Notes: generated by a model from the letters alone, not told the origin. A DNA stretch of 64,000 nt from an uncultured beta proteobacterium (GCA_903927295.1 CAIYMN010000272.1:1-64000); one strand, 5' to 3'; positions 10,789 to 23,243 are shown, counted from the stretch's first letter. Translations and numbers: made by a program.

Positions 10789-11660
10789 GCCAGCCAGGCC
10801 TTGAAGCGGCTCAAGAGGCGTCTTCGTCGAAAGTCTGCTGTTTCCACCGGTTCGGACAATGTCATCGCGCTTGCAATCTGTCCGCGACGAAGATAGAAAC
10901 GATCAAACAGGGACGAACTCATTCCCCATTTGCGCATGAACTGCTTTCGTCCATCGTTCTTCACGATCCGACCCGTGCTCTTGCAGCGGAAGTGATAAAC
11001 CAGGCTGTCACCAACGCCAAGAAAGACCCGGCAGCCAGCCGCCCACATCTTCATGGCAAAGTCATTGTCACTGCTCATGCCTGGGCTGAACTCGGAGCTG
11101 AACCCCCCCACCGCATGCCACCAGCGCCTGTGTACCAGCGTTGGTGGCCATGTTGCGCCGTACCAGTCTGGCTTGACCAGGGTCTGACAGGTCTTTAGCA
11201 ATTGCTGCGGCTTGAACGTATGCACATCCGAGCCGAAGTCACAGACGCTGACACAACGGTTGCCCGATTCGACCGGCTCGATCATGGTGCCCGACAGCAT
11301 GAACCCATCGTGCCCGATCTGGCGCACCTTTTCCAGCAGTCTGGTATCCCAGTGCGGGCAGCAATACATGTCATCGTTCAGGTACAAAATGAGCTCGTGC
11401 TGTGCCAGTGCGGCAGCCTGATTGACGGTCAGGCAAATACCGGTGTTCTCAGCCGAATGGGTATATGTCAGTCCCTCGGATCGCACCCAGTCCAGCGTGC
11501 CGTCACTTCCATCATTGACATGAACGATGATCTGGTGCTCAAAGGCGCTGTGCGCTTTCACGCTGCCAATACACAGTTTGAGAAATTCCAGGTTGTTCCA
11601 GCTGGGAATGACGATGGAAAAGACACCGGGATTCGGCAGCGGTTGTGGCGTTAGTTGCAT
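10785..11660 (-). CDS. Glycosyltransferase family 2
   Basis: FSIVIPSWNNLEFLKLCIGSVKAHS...LILYLNDDMYC. Confidence 0.85.
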   Translation of the reverse strand: MQLTPQPLPNPGVFSIVIPSWNNLEFLKLCIGSVKAHSAFEHQIIVHVNDGSDGTLDWVRSEGLTYTHSAENTGICLTVNQAAALAQHELILYLNDDMYCCPHWDTRLLEKVRQIGHDGFMLSGTMIEPVESGNRCVSVCDFGSDVHTFKPQQLLKTCQTLVKPDWYGATWPPTLVHRRWWHAVGGFSSEFSPGMSSDNDFAMKMWAAGCRVFLGVGDSLVYHFRCKSTGRIVKNDGRKQFMRKWGMSSSLFDRFYLRRGQIASAMTLSEPVETADFRRRRLLSRFKAWLA

Positions 11661-11691
11661 GGTCGGAAACTGCGAAGAAAATGGACGACCT

Positions 11692-12837
11692 TCAGGACGT
11701 GCGTTCAGCGATATTGAAATACATCGCTTCCTGTTCGGCGGCAATGCTCGGCCAGGCCCGCTGCTGTGCGAACTCGCGTGCATTGCTTGCCAGAGCCTCA
11801 CGCAGGCTCTTGTCAGCCAGAATCTGTGCCAGCACGGAACTCAGTTGTGCAGCGTCTGTTGGCGACGACAGAATGATGGCGTTGACACCGTGCGTCAGCA
11901 TGCCGGCAATCCCGCAGTAGCGCGTATCGCTTACCACCACCGGCAAGCCGTATGCCATGGCTTCAAGGACAACCATCGCAAAAGTGTCTTCTGTCGTCGG
12001 ATGTGCCAGCAGGTCGGCGGCCCGGTACAGTTGCGTAACGTCTCTGAGATGTCCCAGAAAGTGCACCCGGGCGGCCAAACCGATCGATGACGCCATGCGC
12101 TGAAATCTTCCAATTTGCGAAGGGTTCCCGACCACGGCCAGTTCCACTTCAACAGGCAAACACCTGAGCGCCTCCAGCAGGCTTGACAAGCCCTTCTTCT
12201 GGTAGTCATTGGCAACAAAAGCGATCAGGAATCCCTGCCCGGGCAGCGCAAGTTCCTGTCTGGCAGCGTGGCGATCGATGGCGCCCGAAGGCAATGTCAC
12301 ACCCGGAGAAATCATCGCCGTGACGCTGGCCGGGTAGGTTTGAGCGACCAGCGACTTCAGATTCGGCGAAGTCACAACGACCGCCTTGCGCTGCGTCGGG
12401 ACAAAGCGAAAGTGCTCCATGGCAAGGTAGACCAACAAACGCGGACTGGTCGCCACCTTCAGGTACCGCAGCAGGCGGCGCAGGCCTGAACGCCCCTGAA
12501 ACAGGTTGTATTTCAGCGGCAGCACGTGCACGGTCTGCACATGGCCATGCCAGGTATTCTCATGCGAATGGACGATGTCAAAGCCATGCCGAGTCGCCCA
12601 CCACGTCGTCACTGCATACCACAGCAGATTGATCCAGCGTGGCCGGGTCAAGGGCGAGGACATCAGGTGATAACTGACGCCGGGCCAGCGATGGTCAATT
12701 TGCTGGGCAAATACGTGAATTTCGTGACGCTGCGCCAACTGTTCAACCAGGGCAATGGAGTAGCGCTCCGCGCCACCGCCGGTTGGCGAAAACACCCGGT
12801 TCAGCACCGCGATGCGCAAACGTCGTGGCTCCGTCAT
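11692..12837 (-). CDS. Glycosyltransferase family 4 / group 1
   Basis: FSPTGGGAERYSIALVEQLA, HPTTEDTFAMVVLEAMAYGLPVVVS. Confidence 0.88.
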   Translation of the reverse strand: MTEPRRLRIAVLNRVFSPTGGGAERYSIALVEQLAQRHEIHVFAQQIDHRWPGVSYHLMSSPLTRPRWINLLWYAVTTWWATRHGFDIVHSHENTWHGHVQTVHVLPLKYNLFQGRSGLRRLLRYLKVATSPRLLVYLAMEHFRFVPTQRKAVVVTSPNLKSLVAQTYPASVTAMISPGVTLPSGAIDRHAARQELALPGQGFLIAFVANDYQKKGLSSLLEALRCLPVEVELAVVGNPSQIGRFQRMASSIGLAARVHFLGHLRDVTQLYRAADLLAHPTTEDTFAMVVLEAMAYGLPVVVSDTRYCGIAGMLTHGVNAIILSSPTDAAQLSSVLAQILADKSLREALASNAREFAQQRAWPSIAAEQEAMYFNIAERTS

Positions 12838-13598
12838 GGCAAGCGCCGCCTATCCTCATACGCCGTGCTCAACTTTAGCCAGAACAGCGGCAGCGTCGTT
12901 GCACGCAGCACCGGCACGCGCGGCAAGTGCATCATGTCTTCATTGCCATGGCAGCGGCTGCGCAGCGTCGTGGTGGCCGAATCAAAGCCGGCCGATCGCA
13001 CCTGCGCGAGGTGTTCCGCACTGTATTCACCATAGGGATAGCAGAAATGCCGAACCGGAGCATCGATGACAGCTTCAAGTTCGACCTTGCACAAGCCGAT
13101 TTCATCGTTGCAGACCGATGCATCGTTCTGCGTCAGGTGCACGTGGTGACGCGTATGCGCCCCGACCTCCTGGCCGCCTTGCCTCCACTCTCGCAGTTGT
13201 GCTGCATTCATGAGGGGAGTCGGTGCAATGCCAGCGAGCCGATCCCATTCATTGGTCTTTCCAAGATATTGACTCACAACGTAGCAGGTTGATGAAAAAC
13301 CGTAGCGATTGAGGACCGGCAGGGCTTGACTCAAATTGTTCAGGTAACCGTCATCAAAGCTGATGCCGACCACCCTGCCAACACGCTCGCCCCGCAAATA
13401 CGGCATCAAAGCCGACATCGAAAGCCCTTGATAACCGAGCAGGTGCAAGCATGCCATCTGGCGCGCAAAAGCCGCCGGGGCCACATACAGGCTTCGAAAA
13501 CCGGCACTTCGATCCGGACTCGGCGCGATCTGATGGTAGGTCAGAATCGGAATCGGCACTCGGTTGGCAGTGTGAAGACTTTGCATGAGGCTACGCAA
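12834..13598 (-). CDS. Polysaccharide deacetylase family protein
   Basis: VGISFDDGYLNNLSQALPVL...EVGAHTRHHVHLT NodB-like motifs. Confidence 0.88.
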   Translation of the reverse strand: MRSLMQSLHTANRVPIPILTYHQIAPSPDRSAGFRSLYVAPAAFARQMACLHLLGYQGLSMSALMPYLRGERVGRVVGISFDDGYLNNLSQALPVLNRYGFSSTCYVVSQYLGKTNEWDRLAGIAPTPLMNAAQLREWRQGGQEVGAHTRHHVHLTQNDASVCNDEIGLCKVELEAVIDAPVRHFCYPYGEYSAEHLAQVRSAGFDSATTTLRSRCHGNEDMMHLPRVPVLRATTLPLFWLKLSTAYEDRRRLP

Positions 13599-13606
13599 GC
13601 GGGTCG

Positions 13607-15082
13607 CTAAAGCAGGACGATATCGTACTGCTCCTGCCCCATCGCACTCTCGCTCTGCAAGGACACTGGCTTGCCGATGAATTCGCTCAAGCCGGCCAGG
13701 TGCTGACTCTCTTCGTCCAGGAACAACTCGATGACCTTGGGCGAGGCAACAACGCGAAATTCCCGCGGATTGAACTGGCGCGCTTCACGCAGGATTTCGC
13801 GAAAGATATCGTAGGTCACACTGCGCGCCGTTTTCACGATACCCTTGCCATCACACACGGAACAGGGCTCGCACAGCATCTGCGCCAGGGATTCACGCGT
13901 TCTCTTTCGCGTCATCTCGACCAGTCCAAGCTGGGAAAATTCCCCTGCCATGGTCTTGACGCGATCACGAGCCAACTGCTTGCGAAATTCCGCCAACACG
14001 GATTCACGATGATCCTGGCGCACCATATCAATGAAATCAACAATGATGATGCCCCCCAGATTGCGCAGCCGCAGTTGTCGCGCGATCGCCTGCGCCGCCT
14101 CCAGATTGGTCTTGAAGATGGTGTCGTCAAAATTGCGGGCACCGACGAAGCCGCCTGTGTTCACATCAACGGTTGTCAGCGCTTCCGTCTGGTCGACGAT
14201 CAGATAGCCGCCCGACTTCAATTCAACCCGGCGCGCCAGGGCGCGAGCGATTTCCTCATCGATCGCGTAGAGGTCAAAAATCGGACGCTCACCCCGGTAA
14301 TGTTGCAGCTTCTGCGCGGCAGCGGGCATGAATTCGAGGCCAAAAGCCTTGAGCAATTCAAACTGCTCACTCGAATCGACTTTGATGGTTTGCGTTCTTT
14401 CGCCCACCAGATCACGCAGGACTCGCTGCAACAGGTTCAGATCCTGGTGCAGGATCGACAAGGGCGGAAGAGACAGAGCGGCTTGGCGGATGCGAGCCCA
14501 GGCCTTGCGCAGGTAGCCGATGTCTTCCGCCAGTTCCGCATCGGTTGCGTCTTCGCCATTGGTTCTGAGGATGAAACCACCGCCCTGCGCACCGGCCAGG
14601 TTCTGCAAACGCAATCGCAATTCATCACGCTGCTGAACCGGGATCTTTTGTGACACGCCGACATGATCGTCCTGCGGCAAGAACACGAGCATGCGCCCGG
14701 CGATGCTGATTTGCGTCGACAGCCGTGCGCCCTTGGAGCCGATGGGATCCTTGATCACCTGGACCAGCAGCGCCTGGCCCTCAAATATCTGCTTCTCAAT
14801 GGGCACCTGCGGCAGCGTGTTGCGCACCATGCTCGGCGGTTCACCATCGGGTTGTCGATGCCAGACGTCGGCCACATGCAGAAAGGCAGCACGCTCCAGG
14901 CCGATATCGATGAACGCAGACTGCATGCCTGGCAGCACCCGGGCAACCTTGCCAAGATAGACGTTGCCAACCAGTCCACGCTCAAGCGAGCGCTCAACGT
15001 GCAACTCCTGCAGTGCACCGTTTTCAATGATGGCGACGCGCGTTTCCTGCGGCGACCAGTTGATCAGAATATCTTCTTGCAT
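13607..15082 (-). CDS. rng: Ribonuclease G
   Basis: [18 protein letters not shown]..., S1 region, [22 protein letters not shown]. Confidence 0.95.
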   Translation of the reverse strand: MQEDILINWSPQETRVAIIENGALQELHVERSLERGLVGNVYLGKVARVLPGMQSAFIDIGLERAAFLHVADVWHRQPDGEPPSMVRNTLPQVPIEKQIFEGQALLVQVIKDPIGSKGARLSTQISIAGRMLVFLPQDDHVGVSQKIPVQQRDELRLRLQNLAGAQGGGFILRTNGEDATDAELAEDIGYLRKAWARIRQAALSLPPLSILHQDLNLLQRVLRDLVGERTQTIKVDSSEQFELLKAFGLEFMPAAAQKLQHYRGERPIFDLYAIDEEIARALARRVELKSGGYLIVDQTEALTTVDVNTGGFVGARNFDDTIFKTNLEAAQAIARQLRLRNLGGIIIVDFIDMVRQDHRESVLAEFRKQLARDRVKTMAGEFSQLGLVEMTRKRTRESLAQMLCEPCSVCDGKGIVKTARSVTYDIFREILREARQFNPREFRVVASPKVIELFLDEESQHLAGLSEFIGKPVSLQSESAMGQEQYDIVLL

Positions 15083-15687
15083 AGGGATGAATGTATTCCA
15101 AAAGACCCAAGCAGACCTGTGGTCTCAAACATCGGCAACCCCATGATGCCTGAATAGCTCCCGCTCATATGGGAAATGAAGGCCGCAGCCCTGCCCTGCA
15201 CTGCGTAGGCGCCAGCCTTGCCTGTTGGCTCACCGCTGTCGACATAGTTCCCGATCTGAGCGGCTGTCAAACGCGCAAACGTGACGCGCGAGACCGACAG
15301 AACCTGCTGACGCTTGCGCGACGTCCCCAAGACCACCGCCGTCAGGACGCGGTGCGTCCGTCCGGACAACCCGGTCAGCATGCGCCTGGCATCCGTATCG
15401 TCCTGCGGTTTGCCAAAAATCGTGCGTCCTAGCGCCACTGTGGTGTCTGAACAGAGAACGGGGGCTGCAGGCAAGCCGCGCCTCTTGAGCCGCAGCAGGG
15501 CAGCGTCGAGCTTGAGTTGCGTCACACGCTCGACATACGCCGCTGGCAGTTCCCTGGGCAGTACGGCTTCAAGCGCCTCGCTGTCCTCGTCGCAATCCGG
15601 CAGCAACAATTCGTGGGCAACGCCGAGTTGCTCCAGCAACTGACGCCGGCGCGGACTCTGGGACGCAAGATAGATGAAATTGTTCAC
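15064..15687 (-). CDS. Maf family nucleotide pyrophosphatase (YhdE-like)
   Basis: [19 protein letters not shown]...[17 protein letters not shown]. Confidence 0.92.
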   Translation of the reverse strand: MNNFIYLASQSPRRRQLLEQLGVAHELLLPDCDEDSEALEAVLPRELPAAYVERVTQLKLDAALLRLKRRGLPAAPVLCSDTTVALGRTIFGKPQDDTDARRMLTGLSGRTHRVLTAVVLGTSRKRQQVLSVSRVTFARLTAAQIGNYVDSGEPTGKAGAYAVQGRAAAFISHMSGSYSGIMGLPMFETTGLLGSFGIHSSLCKKIF

Positions 15688-15702
15688 AACGCTATTGCGA
15701 CA

Positions 15703-16170
15703 TCACTCACGGTGATAGGGATGGTTGGCGTTGATCGACCAGGCACGGTAAAGCTGTTCAATCAACAACACCCTGACAAAGGCATGCGGCAGGGTCAGGT
15801 CCGACAGCCGGATGCGCTCATGGGCTGCCTGCTTGAATGCCGGGTCGAGCCCATCGGGCCCGCCAATGACCAGCGCCACATCGTCACCCTCAAGTTGCCA
15901 CTGCTGCAACTTGCCGGCCAGCGCCTGGGTTGTCAACGCGCTGCCACGTTCATCCAGCGCGACGATGCGGCAGCCTTTGGGCAGTACGCCCTCAATCCGG
16001 TTGCGCTCGGCCGCATACAGCGCGGCCACGGTTTTCGATGCGCGCGGTTCTGTCTTGACTGCCCTGAGTTCCAGTTTGAAATCGTGCGGGAAGCGCTTGG
16101 CGTAGTCGTCCCAGGCTGTTTGTGCCCAATCGGGCACCCGCTGACCCACCGCAACAATCAGCAGCCGCAC
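15703..16170 (-). CDS. rlmH: 23S rRNA (pseudouridine1915-N3)-methyltransferase RlmH
   Basis: [28 protein letters not shown]...[15 protein letters not shown]...[34 protein letters not shown] start gives 155 aa. Confidence 0.93.
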   Translation of the reverse strand: MRLLIVAVGQRVPDWAQTAWDDYAKRFPHDFKLELRAVKTEPRASKTVAALYAAERNRIEGVLPKGCRIVALDERGSALTTQALAGKLQQWQLEGDDVALVIGGPDGLDPAFKQAAHERIRLSDLTLPHAFVRVLLIEQLYRAWSINANHPYHRE

Positions 16171-16181
16171 TGCGCTGCCTG

Positions 16182-16811
16182 TCAGGTCTTGCGCGCCACT
16201 GGCTTCTTGGCAGCCACTTTTTTTGCTGCCGGCTTGGCAGTTGCCCTGACCGGCACCTTCTTTGCCGGCTTCTTGTCGACCGCCTTGGCCGCGACTGCCT
16301 TGCGCACTTGTGCCTTCGATGGAAATGCTTCCTGCACCCCCTTCTTGGCAGCATTGGAGCGTTTCAGACTGACATCGGGCTTCGCCGCGACCTTCTTGAC
16401 CGGGGCGGCCTTGACCGGGGTCTTCACGGCCGGCTTGGGCGCACCCAATTTGAGGCGAACTGGCTTGTCGCCCCAAAGTTCTTCCAGGTTGTAATACTGG
16501 CGAAAATTGGGTTGCATGACATGAACCACAGCCTGCCCGCAATCGACGATGATCCATTCGCCATTCGTTTCGCCTTCAATTCGGGGCTTGGCAAAACCCG
16601 CATCGCGCAGCGCGTCACGCACACTGCCCGCCAGGGCCTTGGTCTGCCGGTTCGAGGTACCTGACGCGATGATCACGCGTTCAAAAAGGCTTGACAGGTG
16701 TTCGGTGTCAAACACCACAATATCCTGGGCTTTGACGTCTTCCAGACCATCCACAATGGCACGCTGAAGTTTTTGAATGTCTTTTTTGGCGAGTAAGGTA
16801 GTAGTCATCAA
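16182..16811 (-). CDS. rsfS: Ribosomal silencing factor RsfS with long Lys/Ala/Pro-rich C-terminal extension
   Basis: [39 protein letters not shown]; basic tail after ELWGDKPV. Confidence 0.92.
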   Translation of the reverse strand: MMTTTLLAKKDIQKLQRAIVDGLEDVKAQDIVVFDTEHLSSLFERVIIASGTSNRQTKALAGSVRDALRDAGFAKPRIEGETNGEWIIVDCGQAVVHVMQPNFRQYYNLEELWGDKPVRLKLGAPKPAVKTPVKAAPVKKVAAKPDVSLKRSNAAKKGVQEAFPSKAQVRKAVAAKAVDKKPAKKVPVRATAKPAAKKVAAKKPVARKT

Positions 16812-17404
16812 GCGGTCTGATAAAGGTGATGGTGATCAATATAACGCGCAACGGAATCAAAAACCAGATCTCCCAGGCTTTGATGTGTCGCAATGCGGGT
16901 TCGGATATCGGTTGCGCTGACAGGCAAATGTGGCATTTGCAGTTGTTTGAAACCTGATTCATACAACTTCGGCGCAATAAAGCGGGGTTTGCTTCTGTTC
17001 CAGTCCCCGCGCTCAGCTACATAAATTATAGCGAGCTGCAGAATTTCCTGCCAGGCTCTCCAACTTGGCAGCACGCGGGCCTGGTCCTCGCCCACCAGCA
17101 GGAACAATTCGGCCGCAGGCCATTGGGCGCGCAGTTCGCGCAGGGTATCCACCGTAAAACTTGGGCCCGCGCGCCGGGTCTCGCGGTCGTCAACCAGAAC
17201 GTCGGGTATGTCAGCGAACGCCAGCTGTGCCATCGCCAATCGATGCTGCGGTGAAGTCAAAGGTCGCGCTTTGTGCCAGGCGTGACCGGTCGGGATGACA
17301 CGCAGTTCGTCAAGCTTCAGTTGCGCCAGAGCCGAGCGCACCAAAGCGACGTGGGCCGCATGGGGCGGGTCAAAAGCACCACCAAAAACGCCGATTCGAC
17401 GCAT
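16808..17404 (-). CDS. nadD: Nicotinate-nucleotide adenylyltransferase
   Basis: IGVFGGAFDPPHAAHVALVRSAL...VSATDIRTRI. Confidence 0.92.
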   Translation of the reverse strand: MRRIGVFGGAFDPPHAAHVALVRSALAQLKLDELRVIPTGHAWHKARPLTSPQHRLAMAQLAFADIPDVLVDDRETRRAGPSFTVDTLRELRAQWPAAELFLLVGEDQARVLPSWRAWQEILQLAIIYVAERGDWNRSKPRFIAPKLYESGFKQLQMPHLPVSATDIRTRIATHQSLGDLVFDSVARYIDHHHLYQTA

Positions 17405-17405
17405 C

Positions 17406-18338
17406 TCAGACCCACTCCCTGCGCACCAGAAAATTGCTGTACAGATCAGCTTCTGGTGAACCGGCTTCGGCCACATTCTGATAGGACCAGCTCACCAGCG
17501 GTGGCATGGACAGCAAAATCGATTCGGTTCGCCCGCCCGACTGCAATCCAAAATGGGTGCCACGATCCCATACCAGGTTGAATTCCACATAGCGGCCACG
17601 CCGATAGAGCTGGAAGGCACGCTCCCTTTCGCCGTAAGCCATGGCCCGACGCCGCTCGACGATGGGCAAATAGGCTGTCAGGAACGAATCACCAACAGCC
17701 TTCATCATGGCCAGACTCTGTGCAAACTCGAGTTCCGAAAAGTCATCAAAAAAGATGCCCCCAACGCCGCGCTGCTCGGATCGATGTTTCAAATAGAAAT
17801 ACTCATCGCACCAAGCTTTGAAGCGCGGATATTTATCCTCGCCGAACGGCTCCAGTGTGCTCTTGCAGCAAGCGTGGAAATGCTTCACATCCTCTGCAAA
17901 ACCATAGCAGGGTGTCAAATCCATGCCTCCGCCAAACCAGCAAACCGGTTTGCCGCCGGGGGTACTGGCCGCGATCATGCGCACATTCATGTGAACTGTC
18001 GGCACATAGGGGTTACGCGGATGAAACACCAGTGATACCCCCATCGCCTCAAACGGTGCGCCCGAGAGTTCGGGACGGTGTTGCGTGGCCGATGCCGGCA
18101 AGCGCTGACCCCTGACATGCGAAAAACCGCAACCGGCGCGCTCGAACACATCACCATCTTCCAGAATCATCGTGACGCCATCGCCTTGCAGTGGCTCGGT
18201 CGACGGCTTTTGCCAGGCGTCGACCAGGAACGCCTTCCCGTCAAGTTCCGAAATCTCCCGCGTGATTCGGACCTGCAAATCCATCAGGTAGTTTCTTACG
18301 CCCTTCGAACCCAGGTTTGCAAGGTCACTCATGCTCAT
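17406..18338 (-). CDS. hemF: Oxygen-dependent coproporphyrinogen III oxidase
   Basis: [57 protein letters not shown]. Confidence 0.96.
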   Translation of the reverse strand: MSMSDLANLGSKGVRNYLMDLQVRITREISELDGKAFLVDAWQKPSTEPLQGDGVTMILEDGDVFERAGCGFSHVRGQRLPASATQHRPELSGAPFEAMGVSLVFHPRNPYVPTVHMNVRMIAASTPGGKPVCWFGGGMDLTPCYGFAEDVKHFHACCKSTLEPFGEDKYPRFKAWCDEYFYLKHRSEQRGVGGIFFDDFSELEFAQSLAMMKAVGDSFLTAYLPIVERRRAMAYGERERAFQLYRRGRYVEFNLVWDRGTHFGLQSGGRTESILLSMPPLVSWSYQNVAEAGSPEADLYSNFLVRREWV

Positions 18339-18994
18339 TTGACGACGGTCTCCGAGCGTGGCACGCCAGGGTCGAGCAGGCGGATGGGCGCAGCATTTTC
18401 CGGAATGCACGCCTTGACTCCGTCGTAGGCACTGGCAATGCGTTTGAAGTCATCGGTCTCATTTCCACTCAACAATATGAAATCCTGGGCCACAACTTCG
18501 CAGCGGCCATAGTCCAGCCGCACCAACCCCAGCGGCACACCGGCGCGCAAAGCGGTCTGGTAGAAGCCGCTGCGCCAACCAGGGATCCGCTTGCGCGTGC
18601 CCTCAGGAGAAAGCGCCAGCCAAAAGTATCGCCCCTGTGAGCGCGCCTGCGCAAATCGGTCCAGCGCCTGCGCGACCGTACCCTGTGGCGAGGTCCGGTT
18701 TACCGGCAAACCACCGAGCCAGCTCAACCAGCGCCCGAATACCGGCACCCTGAAAAGCCTGTCCTTCGCCCAAAAACTCACCGAGACACCAAGCGCCCAC
18801 TTCGCCATCACCAGGATCACGAAATCCCAATTGCTGGTGTGAGGGTAGACCACCAGAACCCCCTGCAGGGCGGGCAAGCCATCAAACTGCAGGCGCCAGC
18901 CCAAGCGCTGCAAAACCCAGCGTGCAAATCGGTTGCCGGACAAGCGGATGGCGGGCGGACCGGAGAATTCGATTGCCGGCATGAGAAATGTCAA
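18335..18994 (-). CDS. 1-acyl-sn-glycerol-3-phosphate acyltransferase-like protein
   Basis: [22 protein letters not shown] (HxxxxD) and LSPEGTR motif. Confidence 0.8.
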   Translation of the reverse strand: MTFLMPAIEFSGPPAIRLSGNRFARWVLQRLGWRLQFDGLPALQGVLVVYPHTSNWDFVILVMAKWALGVSVSFWAKDRLFRVPVFGRWLSWLGGLPVNRTSPQGTVAQALDRFAQARSQGRYFWLALSPEGTRKRIPGWRSGFYQTALRAGVPLGLVRLDYGRCEVVAQDFILLSGNETDDFKRIASAYDGVKACIPENAAPIRLLDPGVPRSETVVK

Positions 18995-20283
18995 TTTCGT
19001 GCGGCACGATGGCCAATGTCAGTGCGGTACTGCTTGCCATCAAAATGAATGGCAAGCGCCACATCATACGCACGCTGCTGCGCCTGCCTGACGTTGTCGG
19101 CGAGCACGGTGACACACAGCACGCGACCACCGGCAGTCACTGCTTGCCCATCCTTCATTGCCGTACCTGCGTGGAAGACGACCGCATCCTCAACCTCCTC
19201 GGGTATCCCAGTGATCAGGTCTCCCTGACGCGGCTGCAACGGGTAATTCTGCGCCGCCAGCACGACGCCCAGGGCGGTCCGCCGGTCCCACTGCAATTCC
19301 AGATCGTCCAGACGCCCGTGCAGGCCGGGCTCGGTAGCAGCCAGCAGCACATCGACCAGATCGGTCTTCAGGCGCATCAAGATGGGCTGTGTCTCCGGAT
19401 CGCCCAGGCGGCAGTTGAATTCCAGAGTCTTGGGGCGGCCGCTCGCGTCAATCATCAAGCCAGCGTAGAGAAATCCGGTGTACGGAATGCCGTCTTTTTC
19501 CATTCCCCTGATGGTTGGCAGGATGATTTCCCGCATGGCCCGTGCATGCACGTCAGGTGTCACAACCGGCGCCGGCGAGTAGGCACCCATGCCACCGGTA
19601 TTGGGGCCCTGATCGTCGTTGAGTAATCGCTTGTGATCCTGGCTGGTCGCCAGCGGCAGCACATTCCTGCCGTCACACATGACAATAAAGCTTGCTTCTT
19701 CACCCGACAGGAATTCTTCGATGACAACACGCGGCGCTTGCGTTCCTGCCTGCCCTGTTTGATGAAGGCCGCCAAGCATGAAGTCGACTGCCTGATGCGC
19801 CTCATCCAACGTCGTCGCTACGACCACGCCTTTGCCTGCGGCAAGGCCATCAGCCTTGACGACAATCGGTGCGCCCTGGCGATCAAGGTAGGCATGCGCA
19901 GCGGCTACCTCGGTGAAGCTTTCATACTCGGCCGTCGGAATACCGTGCCGCTTCATGAAGCCTTTGGAAAAAGCCTTGGAACTTTCCAGTTGAGCAGCGG
20001 CACGACTCGGTCCAAAGATGCGCAAACCCTTGTTGCGGAACTCATCAACCACCCCGGCCGCCAGCGGCCCCTCCGGCCCTACCACGGTCAGTGCAATCCT
20101 GTTGGCCTGTGCCCAGGCACTCAGTTCCTCCACTGCAGTGACATTGACGTTCTCGAACCGGCTGTCCAACGCCGTGCCAGCGTTGCCTGGCGCCAGATAA
20201 ACTTTCTCCACCCTGGCTGACTGCGCCAACTTCCACGCCAGCGCATGTTCACGACCTCCGCCACCGATGACCAGGACTTTCAT
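18991..20283 (-). CDS. purD: Phosphoribosylamine--glycine ligase
   Basis: [22 protein letters not shown]...; ATP-grasp; start trimmed from ORF. Confidence 0.96.
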   Translation of the reverse strand: MKVLVIGGGGREHALAWKLAQSARVEKVYLAPGNAGTALDSRFENVNVTAVEELSAWAQANRIALTVVGPEGPLAAGVVDEFRNKGLRIFGPSRAAAQLESSKAFSKGFMKRHGIPTAEYESFTEVAAAHAYLDRQGAPIVVKADGLAAGKGVVVATTLDEAHQAVDFMLGGLHQTGQAGTQAPRVVIEEFLSGEEASFIVMCDGRNVLPLATSQDHKRLLNDDQGPNTGGMGAYSPAPVVTPDVHARAMREIILPTIRGMEKDGIPYTGFLYAGLMIDASGRPKTLEFNCRLGDPETQPILMRLKTDLVDVLLAATEPGLHGRLDDLELQWDRRTALGVVLAAQNYPLQPRQGDLITGIPEEVEDAVVFHAGTAMKDGQAVTAGGRVLCVTVLADNVRQAQQRAYDVALAIHFDGKQYRTDIGHRAARN

Positions 20284-21014
20284 GTGGCTTCGCTGTCCAT
20301 TTCGGCGTTGTGGTAAATCGCCTGCACGTCGTCGAGTTCTTCGAGCACGTCCAGCAGTTTCTGCATCCGCACCCCATCCTGTGCACTGAGCTGAATCGGA
20401 TTTTCGGCCCGCATGGTGACCTCGGCCACGTCTGGCGTCAGGCTGGCCGCTTGCATGGCATTCTTGACTGTCTCGAAGTCCGCGTAGGTGGTCAGCACTT
20501 CGATGGCACCATCGTCGTCGGCAATCACATCCTGCGCGCCAGCCTCCAGCGCCACCTCCATCACCTTGTCCTCGTTCGTGCCGGGTGCAAAAATCAGCTG
20601 GCCACAATGTTTAAACTGAAAAATCACCGAGCCCTCGGTACCCATGTTGCCACCGTGCTTGCTGAAGGCGTGACGCACTTCGGCGACTGTGCGAACCTTG
20701 TTATCGGTCATCGTATCCACCAGAATCGCCGCACCACCAATACCGTAGCCCTCGTAGCGGATTTCCTCGTAAGTCACACCTTCCTGATTGCCGGTGGCCT
20801 TGTCAATGTTGTACTTGACGCGGTCGGCCGGCATGTTGGCAGCCTTGGCCCTATCGACCGCCAGGCGCAGACGCGGGTTGGTTGCCAGATCGCCTCCACC
20901 GGCGCGGGCGGCCACGGTAATTTCACGGATGATGCGGGTCCAGATCTTGCCCCGCTTTTCGTCCTGGCGACCTTTGCGATGTTGAATATTCGCCCATTTA
21001 CTGTGTCCTGCCAC
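20280..21014 (-). CDS. YebC/PmpR family protein
   Basis: [42 protein letters not shown]. Confidence 0.96.
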   Translation of the reverse strand: MAGHSKWANIQHRKGRQDEKRGKIWTRIIREITVAARAGGGDLATNPRLRLAVDRAKAANMPADRVKYNIDKATGNQEGVTYEEIRYEGYGIGGAAILVDTMTDNKVRTVAEVRHAFSKHGGNMGTEGSVIFQFKHCGQLIFAPGTNEDKVMEVALEAGAQDVIADDDGAIEVLTTYADFETVKNAMQAASLTPDVAEVTMRAENPIQLSAQDGVRMQKLLDVLEELDDVQAIYHNAEMDSEAT

Positions 21015-21076
21015 GGAAAATCCCTCAAAATTTCGTTACGCTATCGGATCGATTGTACTTTTTGAGGAAGAACAGC

Positions 21077-21727
21077 ATGAGCCAGCCAGACATCAGCAGC
21101 AAACACGTCCACCTGATCGACCACCCGCTGGTGCAACACAAACTGACCTTGATGCGCAGGAAGGACGCCAGCACCAGCAGTTTTCGCACCCTGCTCAACG
21201 AATTGAGCATGTTGATGGCCTATGAAGTAACGCGCGACATGCCGACACAGGATGTCGAAATCGAGACGCCGCTGGAGACCATGACCGCCAAAATGATTGA
21301 CGGCAAGAAGCTGGTGCTGGTGTCCATTCTGCGCGCCGGCACCGGGATCCTGGACGGCATGCTGACGGTGGTTCCGGGGGCGCGCGTTGGGCACATCGGC
21401 CTGTACCGTGACCCGAAAACCCTGCAGGCTGTCGAGTACTACTTCAAGATGCCCAAGGACACTCAGGAACGTGACGTCATTGTTGTCGACCCGATGCTGG
21501 CCACGGGCAACTCTGCTGTGGCGGCGATTGACCGCGTGAAGGCGCTGAAACCGAAATCCATCAAGTTTCTCTGCCTGCTGACCTGCCCTGAAGGCATCGC
21601 CAAACTGCGCAGAATGCACCCGGACGTGGAAATCTACACTGCAGCAATTGACCGCCAACTCAATGACCACGGTTACATCCTGCCGGGCCTGGGCGACGCC
21701 GGCGACCGGATTTTCGGGACGCAGTGA
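21077..21727 (+). CDS. upp: Uracil phosphoribosyltransferase
   Basis: [17 protein letters not shown]...[16 protein letters not shown]...[12 protein letters not shown]. Confidence 0.96.
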   Translation: MSQPDISSKHVHLIDHPLVQHKLTLMRRKDASTSSFRTLLNELSMLMAYEVTRDMPTQDVEIETPLETMTAKMIDGKKLVLVSILRAGTGILDGMLTVVPGARVGHIGLYRDPKTLQAVEYYFKMPKDTQERDVIVVDPMLATGNSAVAAIDRVKALKPKSIKFLCLLTCPEGIAKLRRMHPDVEIYTAAIDRQLNDHGYILPGLGDAGDRIFGTQ

Positions 21728-21794
21728 CTTGGTTGTAGCAGAGGATGGGTTGGGTGTGCCGAGGCGCACCGTCTGGCGCCGCGGCGCTATCCGC

Positions 21795-23243
21795 CTACGG
21801 CGCAATCGACTCGGCGTAGTCGTAGAGCGCACCCAGTAGCGCTTCACCCTGCTCGTCGGTGCTTTCCACCAATTGGTCCAGTTCATCGAACAGGGCCTGC
21901 AGGGTGCGAGCGCCAGCCGCACCCTCGAGCAAGCGCGCGCTGCGGTGCTGCTGCCAGGCCTGCTGCTCCTGCGCCGACAAACTGGAGGGAAAATTGCGTG
22001 CCCGATAGCGCAGCAGCAACTCGCTCAGGCGCGGATCGTCAAACGCCGGTCGCGCCGCAGCCAGTTTGTCGACAGACAAGGCTCGCAATTCATTGAGCCG
22101 ACGCCGGTCTGCGTTGCCAATGAACCCGCCGTACAGATCTTCGTCGACATCGGGTTGTGCCTCTTTGGCGCGTTTGAATACTTCGGGCCAGATACCGCTC
22201 ATGTCGGGCAGATCGCGCGCCAGTTCGGCATTCCTGAGCTGTGCATCCAGGTCCAGTTGCCAGCGCTGTGCCATTTGCGGCGAGAGAATCTTCCAGTTAC
22301 TCATCACCATCGGTGACTTGTTCAGGTGCACGCTTTTGACGGGCAGGCGTGTCACGCCATCGGGCAGCGCATCACTCTTGGTGAACAGTCGCAAGCGGAT
22401 CTCGTCGACGTTCATCGATGCCAACTCACGCGGATCATGCGCCAGGTCCCACGCGATCAGCTCGTTCTTGTTGGCTGGATGCATCGCCAAGGGCCACATC
22501 AGGGCCAGGCAGCCACGCGCCGCAGGGAACATACCCGAGACATGCAGGAACGGCCGCGCCTTGCTTGGCGTGGTGGGCAAACCCAGTTCCGCAACGACCC
22601 GGTCCTTCTTGTGCAGGCCAAAGCAGAAGTTGAACAACCTGGGTTGTGCCCGGCGGATCAGCCGCGCCAACGCGATGGTGGCACGCACATCGCTCAGCGC
22701 GTCGTGCGCGGCCTCGTGTGCCAGACCGTTGGCGGCGGTCAGATCGGTCAGCTTGAAGCTGGCGCTTCCGTCAGGTTTGGCAGGCCATACCACGCCGTCG
22801 GGCCGCAAGGCATAGGCGGTGCGCACGACATCCAGCAGGTCCCAGCGACCGCATTCGTTTTGCCACTCGCGCCCGTACGGATCGATCAGGTTGCGCCAGA
22901 ACATGAAGCGCGTGATCTCATCGTCAAAGCGGATCGTGTTGTAGCCCACGCCAATCGTTCCGGGCAAAGCCAGCAGTTGCTCTACCTGTGCGGCAAACTG
23001 GTACTCGGGCACACCCTTCTGGAGACACAGCTGCGGCGTAATGCCTGTGATCAAACAGGATTGCGGATCAGGTAAAAAGTCGTTCGCCGGCTGGCAATAC
23101 AGCATCACCGGTTCACCGATCTCATTCAGATCGGCATCGGTCCGAATGCCGGCAAACTGGGCCGGCCGGTCACGCCGCACCTGCGCGCCAAAGGTCTCGT
23201 AGTCATGCCAGAGAAAAGTATGCGTGTTGGGAGGAACGGTCAT
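21795..23243 (-). CDS. sbcB: Exodeoxyribonuclease I
   Basis: FLWHDYETFGAQVRRDRPAQFAGIRTD...GYNTIRFDDEITRFMFWRNL. Confidence 0.94.
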   Translation of the reverse strand: MTVPPNTHTFLWHDYETFGAQVRRDRPAQFAGIRTDADLNEIGEPVMLYCQPANDFLPDPQSCLITGITPQLCLQKGVPEYQFAAQVEQLLALPGTIGVGYNTIRFDDEITRFMFWRNLIDPYGREWQNECGRWDLLDVVRTAYALRPDGVVWPAKPDGSASFKLTDLTAANGLAHEAAHDALSDVRATIALARLIRRAQPRLFNFCFGLHKKDRVVAELGLPTTPSKARPFLHVSGMFPAARGCLALMWPLAMHPANKNELIAWDLAHDPRELASMNVDEIRLRLFTKSDALPDGVTRLPVKSVHLNKSPMVMSNWKILSPQMAQRWQLDLDAQLRNAELARDLPDMSGIWPEVFKRAKEAQPDVDEDLYGGFIGNADRRRLNELRALSVDKLAAARPAFDDPRLSELLLRYRARNFPSSLSAQEQQAWQQHRSARLLEGAAGARTLQALFDELDQLVESTDEQGEALLGALYDYAESIAP

